DNA of 64,000 bases from positions 1-64,000 of the forward strand of contig DAOLDB010000003.1 in assembly GCA_035327565.1 (NCBI GenBank), in the 5' to 3' direction. Origin of the DNA: JABDLO01 sp035327565 (lineage in GTDB: Bacteria > Bacteroidota > Bacteroidia > Chitinophagales > Saprospiraceae). Below are positions 46,778 to 55,394 of the stretch, in pieces; the first letter of the stretch is position 1; every line of letters starts with the position of its first letter. Under the pieces are notes generated by a model. The model did no database searches. It was given only the letters and a program-made list of their open reading frames with translations, and was not told the origin of the DNA. The position numbers and the translations under genes are program-made.

Positions 46778-47119
46778 ATGGATATTGAAAAGATCAACAG
46801 AAAGCATTTTTTAGGGCTTGATATGTATTACAGAGTGGGATATGGTCTTTCATCCAAGCTATTGAAGTTTGATAATGGCATATTTCATTTGGAGGTGGTT
46901 ATAGGGAGAAAGTGGAAAAAAAACTACAATGCTACCGCTGCTGAGATGGCTTATGCTTGGAGGGATGGACACAAAGAACTGGGGAAAGCCATAGCCTGTA
47001 AGGTGTTTATTATCGATTGCAAATCTTATCAGTATAAGCAATATCTCATAAATTCCGGTATAAAGCCCGCCTATGACGGGAAGAAAGGGGTAATTTTTGC
47101 AAAGAATTATCTCAATTAA
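46778..47119 (+). CDS. Hypothetical protein, no recognised domain
   Basis: About 113 residues from ATG 46778 (MDIEKINRKHFLGLDMYYRV); an upstream frame from 46733 adds 15 residues that do not look like a signal peptide. Basic, Tyr/Lys-rich, and with no signal or membrane segment, so probably cytoplasmic and possibly nucleic-acid binding. I do not recognise the family. A long hairpin starts at its stop codon, which supports it being a real transcription unit. The nearest neighbour on the left is the divergent sigma factor. Confidence 0.55.
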   Translation: MDIEKINRKHFLGLDMYYRVGYGLSSKLLKFDNGIFHLEVVIGRKWKKNYNATAAEMAYAWRDGHKELGKAIACKVFIIDCKSYQYKQYLINSGIKPAYDGKKGVIFAKNYLN

Positions 47120-47159
47120 AGTTCATCATATTTTATTATTAATAAAAATGATGAACTTT
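47118..47159. terminator. Long hairpin after the hypothetical gene
   Basis: Twelve-base stem AAAGTTCATCAT (47118-47129) / ATGATGAACTTT (47148-47159), one bulged A, then seven more pairs (TTTTATT / AATAAAA) and an ATT loop. No T-run on either side, so it is either an atypical terminator or an mRNA-stabilising structure. Confidence 0.55.
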
Positions 47160-47415
47160 CAAATACTCATGGATTCTCATGGCACTCAAAACTCTTTCCT
47201 GCTCCATTGGAATTTGTACAATCATTATTAGTAGGGAGGCCAGAAAAAAAGCGTCCCGCTATGGATTCCATTAACGCGACAATGCTATTATAGGGCAGGA
47301 AATAAAATTTCATCACCAGCCGGCACGGACAATATCACTCAACGCGTTGGGATGAGAAAATAAAGTAAAAATTGCTAATGATTGGCTCGGATCGAGTTTT
47401 TGAGGTTGTATTTTC
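47160..47415. other. Gene-free stretch before mtaB's 3' end
   Basis: About 256 bases with no coding-like frame. The composition is more GC-rich at 47231-47390 than the flanks and includes GGCGCTT-like and CCGGCACGG patches, but I can identify neither a tRNA nor an ORF here. Confidence 0.3.
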
Positions 47416-48813
47416 TCATTTCAAATGGACATCTCCATGAATAAAATACTTCGATTCATTCCATAAAAAATGAGCAGTATCCTTGATAATGTTAATGCAG
47501 GCAATGCCGTTCTCATCTATTTCTCTTATCAGGGCAGGAACCATTTGGTTGATTAATCCGGGGTCATATTTCGTTTTGCACTGGATATAATTTTCAGTGA
47601 AACCCAATATCATACCATCCTTATTGTTGTCTTCAAACAGCACGTTTACTTTCGATCCTATATGTTTTTCATAAAATTGGCGTTTCATTTTTTCCGAAAG
47701 GATCCTGAGTTTTTTATTTCTTTCTTTTCTTTCATGAACCGGTACGCTGTTTGGAAAATGGGCTGCCAGGGTATTGGCTCTTTCAGAATAAGTAAAAACA
47801 TGAAGATAGGAGATTTCTAAATCCCGGATAAAAGAGTAGGTTTCATTGAAATCTTTGTTGGACTCACCCGGAAATCCTGCAATCACATCACATCCTATGG
47901 CTGCGTAAGGGGTGAGCGTTTTAATATGTAAGACCCTGTCCAGGTAATGTTCTTTCCGGTACCTTCTGCGCATTGCCTTTAGGATTTTATTGGATCCGGA
48001 TTGAAGTGGAAGGTGAAAATGGGGCAAAAAGCACTTTGAATCGGCTACAAAGCGAATGATCTCATCGGTCAGAAGATTGGGTTCGATGGATGAAATCCGG
48101 TATCGTACATCGGGGTGCAATGTGTCCAGCGCTTTGATCAGATCGATGAACAGACCTTGCTTTGCTGGTTTCTTATTTTCAATGACTTCGGTGCCATTGC
48201 CAAAATCACCCAGATTGATTCCCGTGAGCACAATCTCTTTCACTCCGGATTCAATAATATTTGTGGCATTTTGCAAGACAGATTCAATGGTATCGCTCCT
48301 GCTTTTCCCCCTGGCAAGAGGAATGGTGCAGAAAGAACACTTATAATCGCACCCATCCTGTACTTTTAGAAAAGAGCGTGTTCTGTCGGCAATGGAAAAG
48401 GTTCCGACAAAGCGATTGACCTCCCGGATATCTCCTGATTTGATGATGCCCTTATTATTGTAGAAGGAAAGGTCTTCAATATATTCAAGAATATTGAACT
48501 TTTCCGAAGCGCCTAAGACAAGATCCACGCCCGGGATTTCTGCTATTTCTTTAGGTTTTAATTGTGCATAACATCCAATGATGACAACTTTTGCATCCGG
48601 ATTGTATGTGAGCGCTCTTCTTACCTCATACCTGCACTTACGATCAGCAAATTCAGTCACAGAGCATGTATTGATGATATACAGATCGGCGCCTTCCTCA
48701 AATTCAACTATACCATACCCTTTATTCTCGAATAGTTTCTTTATGGATGATGTTTCCGAGAAATTCAATTTACAACCCAGAGTATGAAAAGCAACATTAC
48801 GTGGTGTGGCCAT
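47416..48813 (-). CDS. mtaB: tRNA t6A37 methylthiotransferase MtaB
   Basis: About 465 residues from ATG 48813. MtaB adds a methylthio group to t6A at position 37 of ANN-decoding tRNAs. The N-terminal UPF0004 cysteines are in FHTLGCKLNFSET, INTCSVTEFADRKC and IGCYAQ, and the radical-SAM motif is GCDYKCSFCTIP (CxxxCxxC, near residue 150). A TRAM domain closes the protein. The reading frame continues 68 codons upstream, but a TATCTTTG promoter element lies at 48841-48848 inside that extension, and the family N-terminus begins at MATPRN, so the shorter form is right. Confidence 0.94.
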   Translation of the reverse strand: MATPRNVAFHTLGCKLNFSETSSIKKLFENKGYGIVEFEEGADLYIINTCSVTEFADRKCRYEVRRALTYNPDAKVVIIGCYAQLKPKEIAEIPGVDLVLGASEKFNILEYIEDLSFYNNKGIIKSGDIREVNRFVGTFSIADRTRSFLKVQDGCDYKCSFCTIPLARGKSRSDTIESVLQNATNIIESGVKEIVLTGINLGDFGNGTEVIENKKPAKQGLFIDLIKALDTLHPDVRYRISSIEPNLLTDEIIRFVADSKCFLPHFHLPLQSGSNKILKAMRRRYRKEHYLDRVLHIKTLTPYAAIGCDVIAGFPGESNKDFNETYSFIRDLEISYLHVFTYSERANTLAAHFPNSVPVHERKERNKKLRILSEKMKRQFYEKHIGSKVNVLFEDNNKDGMILGFTENYIQCKTKYDPGLINQMVPALIREIDENGIACINIIKDTAHFLWNESKYFIHGDVHLK

Positions 48814-48840
48814 GTACGTAAAACAGAATGAATAAAAGGG

Positions 48841-48848
48841 CAAAGATA
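48841..48848 (-). promoter_or_regulatory. -7 promoter element for mtaB
   Basis: TATCTTTG on the minus strand, 27 bases upstream of the ATG at 48813. Confidence 0.55.
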
Positions 48849-49565
48849 ACGATTTCGTTTTGATCCTGAGGGGGATGCTTGACAGTTTTTTGTGCATAGG
48901 CACTATAGGTCTGCTTGGCACTGTATAATTATCAGTGTGCAGATTGAAAAATGTGTAGCCATTTATTTGTTTGTTGTTGAGGTGTTGAGTTGAAACAACA
49001 ATCGGCGAAATAGACAAACAGAAAGGTTTTCACTAGGTATGAGATTTAGCTGATATTTTCAAGACCTAATACCAATGCTTTTAGCCAAATATAGCCACAA
49101 ATTTCGATGTCGGTAATCAGTTTGGCGACAGTGAAATCGATGAAGCACTGAAGTGTTCATGGTCTGGCAGGTAGTTGACAGTGGCCAGTCGGCAGCAGGC
49201 AGAATAAGTTGAATTGTTTCATTATATAGGTGTCCAGGGAAAAAAGTCTTTTTGAGGATGTGGAAATATCAGATGATTGACTTAATTAGGATGAATAACC
49301 TGAATTAGAAGCGAAGAAAAGGTATGGACTAGGCATATAAAGTGAGAGGATAATCTCGCCTTTAGATGATATGAGGTCAGATTATATACAAGTAGTGAAT
49401 GATGAGAATTAATACTAAAAACTATGAAGTAATAATTACATAAAATCTTAAACATTTTATCATTTTTTTGGCATGTAGAAAAGATAGATATACTTAAAGA
49501 GAATTTTCAATGTAACAACGGTTTGATCTCGGAAACTTGGCTCCAGGTCTTCCAGAAATGAATAA
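48849..49565. other. Gene-poor stretch, no supported gene
   Basis: About 700 bases between mtaB and the broken SnoaL-like gene. Apart from a GGCAG-rich repeat patch at 49165-49203, I see only short frames with no protein-like character and no strong hairpins. With the pseudogene that follows, it looks like a decaying region. Confidence 0.5.
49165..49203. repeat. Degenerate GGCAG(T/C)-type tandem patch
   Basis: Five GGCAG/GACAG/GGCCAG-like units spaced 5-8 bases apart in an AT-rich surrounding. From memory, GGCAG-rich intergenic repeats of this kind are scattered in several Bacteroidota genomes; only this one copy is visible here. Confidence 0.4.
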
Positions 49566-49994
49566 CATCCACTCGGTTCATTTTCATGGATATTCACCCA
49601 AGAAGAGCTGGACATAATAAAAATAATTGAAATACTATTAACTGTTGGCAACTACGAAAAGTGAAAAAGTATATGGACTGAAGATAGGCGTTGGCTACAA
49701 GCAAAGGGAAGAGTATTATATAACAGAGATACTATAAATAATTTCCAAAAATCATTATACTTAAACCCGGGTTATGCGGTATCTCATATCAGCGAAATGC
49801 ATAATCCTGAAATTAAGTTTTTAAGGCCTGATGTAGTTGAAATTCACCAATGATCATGAGCGAGATGGGCAAATGATTAAAGATGTGGTTACACCCACAA
49901 GACGGATAAATACTACCTACATTATACGAAAGAGAATAGATAATGGTTGTTAAAAGTTAAAGTTACAATGGATGAAAGAGACCGCACAACCTAA
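49566..49994 (+). pseudogene. Broken SnoaL/DUF4440-like (SgcJ/EcaC-type) gene
   Basis: No single frame is long, but joining frames gives a coherent SnoaL-like protein of about 140 residues. Frame A yields FTQEELDIIKIIEILL, an in-frame TGA at 49662, then WTEDRRWLQAKGRVLYNRD and IKFLRPDVVEIHQ up to a stop at 49851. A one-base shift continues with HERDGQMIKDVVTPTRRINT from 49855. A further shift back gives LLKVKVTMDERDRTT ending at TAA 49992-49994. The core FTED..W..G..L..RD.I, and FLRPDV.. followed by TRRINTTYI, is the SnoaL/DUF4440 pattern. One nonsense and at least two frameshifts mean no functional product. Confidence 0.65.
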
Positions 49995-50198
49995 ACCTTA
50001 ATAACGGTCATCAACAGCAGAGGCTTCATTGTACCACTATTACATAAACAATGACACATGCTTAGGGACTGGTGAGCAATATTGAAAATTAAAAAACGAA
50101 ACTGATGAATCATTTCAACGAAATTCAGTATACTTCATCACCAATCCCTTACGTGGGTCTGTGGAAGATATTTTCAAATAATTTCAAAATCATAACGA
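49995..50198. other. Intergenic, nothing seen
   Basis: About 200 bases between the pseudogene and the methyltransferase gene. No clear promoter element or hairpin found. Confidence 0.4.
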
Positions 50199-50897
50199 AT
50201 GGCTGTTTTCATGATTCCTTGTCCTATTGTTGAGGGAGAAATAGATCAGATTCCTCCCATGACCATTCAGACCTTACATTCACTGACGACATTTGTGGTT
50301 GAAAGAGTAAAGACTGCCAGAAGGTTTATTATTCGAATTCATCACCCCATTCCGATCGATCAAATGATTTTCTTTGAATTCGACAAACACCAACCCGAGA
50401 ATGGATTGTATGAATTTCTTGATGCCCATGCATATAATAAGGATATCGGAGTATTATCCGATGCCGGTTGTCCCGGAGTGGCTGATCCTGGGTCATTGGT
50501 GACCAAATGGGCACATGAACACAATCTTTCAGTCAAACCTGCCATTGGCCCATCATCTATTTTACTTGCCTTGATGGCTTCGGGGTTGAATGGACAGGAG
50601 TTTGCTTTCCATGGCTATCTTCCCAATAAGATACCTCAGCTTACGCAAAAACTTAAATCACTATCACACGAATTAAGAAGCAGTCCAATGACGCATATAT
50701 TTATTGAAGCACCCTACAGAAATGGGTTTTTAATCCGCCAGTGTCTCCAGAATTTGGATGACGGAATTAAACTGTGCATTGCTACGGATATATTGTCCCC
50801 AACTATGGAGATTGCTACAATGCCTGTTAGAAAGTGGAAAAAGGAAGACATCGAAAGATTCCATAAAAAACCATCGGTCTTCTTAGTAGGAAAATAA
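50199..50897 (+). CDS. RsmI-like SAM-dependent methyltransferase (tetrapyrrole methylase fold)
   Basis: 232 residues. The tetrapyrrole-methylase fold with the RsmI-type segment SDAGCPGVADPGSLVTKWAH (about 88-107) and IGPSSILLALMASGLNGQEF. True RsmI is about 280 residues and 2'-O-methylates C1402 of 16S rRNA; this shorter form lacks the N-terminal GTLYLVATPIGN motif and starts instead with MIPCPIVEGEIDQIPP. It matches a second, shorter family carried by many Bacteroidota beside RsmI, with unknown target. It is the first intact gene after the decayed region. Confidence 0.8.
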   Translation: MAVFMIPCPIVEGEIDQIPPMTIQTLHSLTTFVVERVKTARRFIIRIHHPIPIDQMIFFEFDKHQPENGLYEFLDAHAYNKDIGVLSDAGCPGVADPGSLVTKWAHEHNLSVKPAIGPSSILLALMASGLNGQEFAFHGYLPNKIPQLTQKLKSLSHELRSSPMTHIFIEAPYRNGFLIRQCLQNLDDGIKLCIATDILSPTMEIATMPVRKWKKEDIERFHKKPSVFLVGK

Positions 50898-50935
50898 AAA
50901 AGCTGCCACGTCAGTCCTGGACTATCCGGGCAGCT
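50893..50935 (-). terminator. Minus-strand terminator hairpin
   Basis: Stem AGCTGCC (50901-50907) / GGCAGCT (50929-50935). On the minus strand the stem is followed by a T-rich run (TTTTTTATTTT); on the plus strand it is not, so it ends leftward transcription. Confidence 0.6.
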
Positions 50936-51031
50936 CCATGCTTGCTGATCAATCTTTATAAAAAACTATGTTGTTCTTTTAATCATCTGCCATTTAGATG
51001 ACCGGGCTGTAAAAAGGTTTAATGGTGAAGA

Positions 51032-51066
51032 AAAAAAAATAAAAAAAGCGCTCAATGAATGAGCGC
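51032..51066 (-). terminator. Terminator of the lytic transglycosylase gene
   Basis: Stem GCGCTC (51048-51053) / GAGCGC (51061-51066). On the minus strand a long T-run follows. It sits about 60 bases after the transglycosylase stop. Confidence 0.8.
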
Positions 51067-51121
51067 CTCTTTGTCGTTGCTTATAAGTTGCAGGAAAAAA
51101 AAGGATTATAATTATCCTTCG

Positions 51122-52393
51122 TTACCACTTTAAAAATTGTATCACATCAATCATCGGAGCTATACTTTGAAAATGCAAGCTGGCATCTTCCTGTTTTTCA
51201 TATCGTACCGTCACAAAACGCATTCTGTCATAAACCATGGGCTTTTCAGTTTTTTCTTCATTCGCGGGAAGATTATCCTTGGATGAGGGGTCTCCTCCTT
51301 TTTGTGTTGTGTGGGAAGGAGTCAAATGGGAAAACGGTCCCGGATGTAAAATGGCAATTTCAATCAATTCCCTTGAAAACGGGATTTCAATTTCTTCTAA
51401 TTTGAGATCCGGATCTTCAATAGACTCTACCGGCTGGTATACGATATCCAGCATAGTGCCAAATTCTGTAGCGAAAGCATATAACTTGGCCTCAGGCAGT
51501 GTCAGGTGGTAGCCCGTTTCTGAACTGGGAATATACCCCTTCAGATAGGCAGGATTCATTTTCTTCAAAGTGATCATGTCGATATCAAGTGTTTTCGCTA
51601 TGGCACTAAATCGAACATGGTCATATACCCTGGCAGTGGTTGGATTTTCAGCAATTATGTCCATGACCGGATTCAGATTATGTTCCACAAAATGATGGAG
51701 TATATAGCTGGTGGCTATAAACCTGGGAACATACCTTCTTGTTTCGGCAGGAAGATAAGGTCTCATAACCCAATAATCCTTGCTGTTGGAAATGGCCATA
51801 GCCTTTTTCACGGTACCCGGGCCACAATTGTATGCAGCAATGGCTACAGTCCAATCTCCAAACATATCGTAAAGGTATGACAGGTAATTCAGGGCTGCAT
51901 ATGTGGATTTGATGGGATCATACCTTTCATCAATGATCTGGTTGATGTTCAACCCCATCATGATTCCTGTAGATCGCATGAATTGCCATAGACCAGAAGC
52001 GCCTGCCGGAGAAATCGCGTAAGGTTTCATGGCAGACTCGATTACCGGAATGTATTTTAATTCTTTAGGTAAGCCCTTTTCTGCAATCACTTTTTCAATC
52101 AAAGGAAAATAAATGGAAGCTCTTCCGAGCATTTCTTCACTGCCTTTGCGATGGTTGACGGCATAAAGGTGAATTAGCTTTTCGATTTCAGGTGTCAATT
52201 TAAATTTGAAAGCACTACTCATCCTGACCAACCTCTTTTCGAGAATTTCTCTGTCAAGTCCGGTAAAGAGCATATCTTCAAATTCGTGTGTTGTTTCTTC
52301 AGCTTTTACCTGGTCAGTTGAAAATGCTGGAACTGCTTTATAAAGCAGAAAGGCTATTCCAAAGACTTTGGATATAAATTTAATTTTGTTCAT
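51122..52393 (-). CDS. MltD-like lytic transglycosylase
   Basis: 423 residues with a signal peptide (about 1-25, ending near AFS). The family 23 lytic domain spans about residues 85-240: the catalytic Glu119 is in PVIESAMKPYAISPAGASGLWQ (residues around 116-137), and AAYNCGPGTVKKA lies near 182-194. These enzymes cleave the glycan chain of peptidoglycan to 1,6-anhydro ends in the periplasm. After the SLT domain one LysM-like region (HVRFSAIAKTLDIDMITLKK) replaces the repeated LysM units of classic MltD. The gene ends before two minus-strand terminators. Confidence 0.9.
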   Translation of the reverse strand: MNKIKFISKVFGIAFLLYKAVPAFSTDQVKAEETTHEFEDMLFTGLDREILEKRLVRMSSAFKFKLTPEIEKLIHLYAVNHRKGSEEMLGRASIYFPLIEKVIAEKGLPKELKYIPVIESAMKPYAISPAGASGLWQFMRSTGIMMGLNINQIIDERYDPIKSTYAALNYLSYLYDMFGDWTVAIAAYNCGPGTVKKAMAISNSKDYWVMRPYLPAETRRYVPRFIATSYILHHFVEHNLNPVMDIIAENPTTARVYDHVRFSAIAKTLDIDMITLKKMNPAYLKGYIPSSETGYHLTLPEAKLYAFATEFGTMLDIVYQPVESIEDPDLKLEEIEIPFSRELIEIAILHPGPFSHLTPSHTTQKGGDPSSKDNLPANEEKTEKPMVYDRMRFVTVRYEKQEDASLHFQSIAPMIDVIQFLKW

Positions 52394-52600
52394 GGAATTA
52401 TTTTTAATAAAATCGATTGATTGGGTAATAATTTTCTTAACTATATTCTACAATATCGTAAGAATATGATAATAAATTTTATACAAATAATAAATACTCA
52501 AATATGTTCAGGGCGCAAATATAGGCACAGTGGTGCGATTCTGCAACCTTTTTGTAACATTAAATTAGATTATAATCTGTTACTTATTGATATACAATGA

Positions 52601-54013
52601 CTATGCCAAAATTAAAATGTTGTTAAGAAAAATGAAAAGCTTTTTTTCCTCCCTTGATCCGGCTAAAATTTGCAGGCCAAGCCCTGTTTGACCAGGATAA
52701 GGTAGTGATACCGAAGGAATACCGGATAAATTGGCTAACACAGTATAAATATCTGAAAGGTACATTTTTACAGGGTCATTTAAGAAAGATCCTTTCGTCC
52801 AGGCGCGATCCGGGACAGTAGGTAAAATGATGAAGTCATAACGCTCAAAGATCTGATCAATCGAGTCTTTAATCAACCGTCTTGCAGCTTGCGCTTTTCG
52901 GTAATAAGCATCAAAATAACCTTCGCTGAGAACAAATGTTCCTAAAATAATTCTCCTCTTTACTTCTATACCGAAGCCTTCACTGCGAGTTTTCTCATAT
53001 AATTCTTGAATGTTCTTTTGGGATTTTGACCTGTATCCATATCGTATCCCATCATACCGGTTGAGATTGGATGACGCTTCCGCAGTAGTTAATATATAAT
53101 AGGTGGGTACCAGATAATCAATAAATTCAAAATCTATCCCCTCAACCCAATGACCTTGTTTTTTCATTTTTTCAATAGATTCACTAAAAAGATCTTTGTT
53201 TTCCTGAGAAAGGGACGGGTGATCAATGGCAGCCTTTAAGTATGCTATTTTATAGTTGCTTTTTGTAGAAATAGGTACAGGCAAAATATTATTCCCATCT
53301 AAAGATGTGGAATCGAGGGGATCATAACCACCGATGACCTCCATAACCGTTTCAATGGCATTATGGTCTTTTGATAATAATCCTATTTGATCAAATGATG
53401 AAGCGTAGGCAATCAATCCGTACCTTGATACGGACCCATATGTGGGTTTAAAGCCGATAATGTTGCAAAATGCAGCAGGCTGCCTGACAGAGCCTCCGGT
53501 GTCCGATCCAAGAGCTACCAGGCAGGTATTCATTTGTACCGATACTGCTGCACCTCCGGATGAACCGCCGGGTACCTTTTCGTTATCCTCACCATTGCCT
53601 GTAGCTCCGTAATACGAAGTGTCCGTTCCCGAACCCATTGCAAACTCATCGCAATTCGTCCTTCCTATGATGATGGCATCTTCATCCAACAGTCGTTGCA
53701 CCGCAGTAGCATGATACACAGAGCGATAACCCTGGAGAATTTTTGAGCCTGCAGTGCATTCGTGATCTTTATAATTGATGTTGTCTTTTAAAGAGATGAC
53801 CATTCCAAACAATTTCCCTGTATTTTCGGGGAAATTCTTTTTTTTGTTATCCAGGTATTGGGCTCTGGACAATGCTTCCTCTTCAAATACTTCTACATAG
53901 GCATTCAAACGTTCAATCGAATGGCAATTCTGAATATATTGCCTGACAATATCCGATAATGAAATTTCATTGCGGGACAGATTGGATTGAATTTCCTGCC
54001 AACTACCGGTCAT
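52601..54013 (-). CDS. gatA: Asp-tRNA(Asn)/Glu-tRNA(Gln) amidotransferase subunit A
   Basis: 470 residues. GatA is the glutaminase subunit of GatCAB, making ammonia to amidate misacylated tRNA. Amidase catalytic triad: Lys76 (ISLKDNINYKD), Ser151 (PGGSSGGAAVS), Ser175 (SDTGGSVRQPAAF). The start overlaps the hisS stop by four bases (ATGA), so it is the last gene of a pheS-hisS-gatA operon. gatB and gatC are not in the window. Confidence 0.95.
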   Translation of the reverse strand: MTGSWQEIQSNLSRNEISLSDIVRQYIQNCHSIERLNAYVEVFEEEALSRAQYLDNKKKNFPENTGKLFGMVISLKDNINYKDHECTAGSKILQGYRSVYHATAVQRLLDEDAIIIGRTNCDEFAMGSGTDTSYYGATGNGEDNEKVPGGSSGGAAVSVQMNTCLVALGSDTGGSVRQPAAFCNIIGFKPTYGSVSRYGLIAYASSFDQIGLLSKDHNAIETVMEVIGGYDPLDSTSLDGNNILPVPISTKSNYKIAYLKAAIDHPSLSQENKDLFSESIEKMKKQGHWVEGIDFEFIDYLVPTYYILTTAEASSNLNRYDGIRYGYRSKSQKNIQELYEKTRSEGFGIEVKRRIILGTFVLSEGYFDAYYRKAQAARRLIKDSIDQIFERYDFIILPTVPDRAWTKGSFLNDPVKMYLSDIYTVLANLSGIPSVSLPYPGQTGLGLQILAGSREEKKLFIFLNNILILA

Positions 54014-55371
54014 ACCGACTTAAGAATTTCGATGAGTTGATCCCTATTCACTTCACTTTGTTGACCGGTTTGCATGTTTTTGAGTGTCATTAGTGAAGAT
54101 TGATATTCTTTTTCGCCAATGATTGCAATATAGGGTACACCGGTTGCATTGGCATATTTCATTTGTTTTTGAATTTTGGCACCTTCCGGGTAAATATCAG
54201 CCGGAATTCCGGAATCTCTGAGATGGGTTACCTGAGTAAATGCGTATGGGACATATGTGGAATCCATCGGTAAGAAAAGGATAACGGGCCCTTTGTGTAT
54301 ATATGGAGGAAAGAGATCTAAATGCAGCATGGCATCGTATATTCTATCGGCGCCAAAAGAAATACCTACACCGGAAACCCCCGGCATGCCAAAAATACTT
54401 GTCAGATCATCATATCGGCCGCCACCGGAAAGACTGCCGATTTTTAATTCCGGATAAATGGCAGGATTTGCAATGACTTCAAAAATACAACCAGTGTAGT
54501 AATTTAATCCACGGGCTAAAGCTACATGGATCTTGACAGAAGACCAGGCCGGATGGCCCGAAAGCAAAGCGGCAATTGATTCGAGATCCCTTAGTCCTTC
54601 CATGCCTGTTTTGCTGGATCGCAGCTTTGTTCTCAATGTGTCAGGATCAGAACGTTCTACCAGATTTAAAACTTCCTGACCTGTTTTTTCTGTTATCCCT
54701 TTCTGTACTAATTCCTGAAGGACTAGGTCCTGACCAATTTTTTCCAATTTATCGATGGCAATGGTCAAGTCTATAAAGTATTTTTCTATCCCAAATACCT
54801 CTGTGATGCCCTGAAGGATTTTCCGGTTATTCATCCGGATGATGACCTCTACTCCCAGTTTGTGAAATACTTCATATAGCATTTGGATCATTTCAGCCTC
54901 GTATAAGAGCGAGGAAGAACCAATAACATCTGCATCACATTGCCAAAACTCCTGATAACGGCTTTTTTGCGGCCTGTCCGCCCTCCATACCGGTTGCATT
55001 TGATAGCGCTTGAATGGAAAGGCTAACTCGTTTTGATGCATCACTACAAACCGGGCAAATGGGACCGTCAAATCATACCGAAGTCCCCTTTTTGCTATTG
55101 TAGGAAGCAAAGCTTCAGAAGACTGATTTTTAAGAGCCTCCGGATCGGCATTTTTTAAAAAGTCGCCGTTATTTAGTATTTTAAAGAGAAGTTTATCACC
55201 TTCTTCCCCATATTTTCCGGTAAGGGTTTGTAGACTTTCCATGGCTGGAGTCTCAATAGGCAAAAAACCAAACTTCTCATATACTTTCCGAATGGTATTG
55301 AAAATATATTGCCTTTTGTAAACCTCATCAGGCAAAAAGTCCCTGGTTCCTTTGGGAATACTGGGTTTCAT
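54010..55371 (-). CDS. hisS: Histidyl-tRNA synthetase
   Basis: 453 residues, a class II synthetase. Motifs: KGTRDFLPDE (N-terminal), RPQKSRYQEFWQCDADVIG in motif 2 region (about 130-148), histidine-binding ARGLNYYTGCIFEV (about 287-300), and motif 3 SGVGISFGADRIYDAM. The C-terminal anticodon domain follows (about 360-453). It follows pheS after 23 bases and overlaps gatA by four bases. Confidence 0.97.
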   Translation of the reverse strand: MKPSIPKGTRDFLPDEVYKRQYIFNTIRKVYEKFGFLPIETPAMESLQTLTGKYGEEGDKLLFKILNNGDFLKNADPEALKNQSSEALLPTIAKRGLRYDLTVPFARFVVMHQNELAFPFKRYQMQPVWRADRPQKSRYQEFWQCDADVIGSSSLLYEAEMIQMLYEVFHKLGVEVIIRMNNRKILQGITEVFGIEKYFIDLTIAIDKLEKIGQDLVLQELVQKGITEKTGQEVLNLVERSDPDTLRTKLRSSKTGMEGLRDLESIAALLSGHPAWSSVKIHVALARGLNYYTGCIFEVIANPAIYPELKIGSLSGGGRYDDLTSIFGMPGVSGVGISFGADRIYDAMLHLDLFPPYIHKGPVILFLPMDSTYVPYAFTQVTHLRDSGIPADIYPEGAKIQKQMKYANATGVPYIAIIGEKEYQSSLMTLKNMQTGQQSEVNRDQLIEILKSV

Positions 55372-55394
55372 AATCAGTGGTTATTACTATTCAT

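Noticed and set aside
47231..47390. Possible tRNA or small RNA in the GC-richer patch
   Set aside because: No cloverleaf, no CCA end and no promoter or terminator pair could be found.
48814..49017. 68-codon extension of mtaB
   Set aside because: Residues do not resemble the family and the promoter element lies inside it.
49165..49203. CRISPR-like repeat array
   Set aside because: Units are five to eight bases apart, degenerate and without spacers; no cas gene is present.
49460..49651. 63-residue frame on the minus strand in the decayed region
   Set aside because: It overlaps the SnoaL-like pseudogene, has no protein-like features and is best explained as its shadow.
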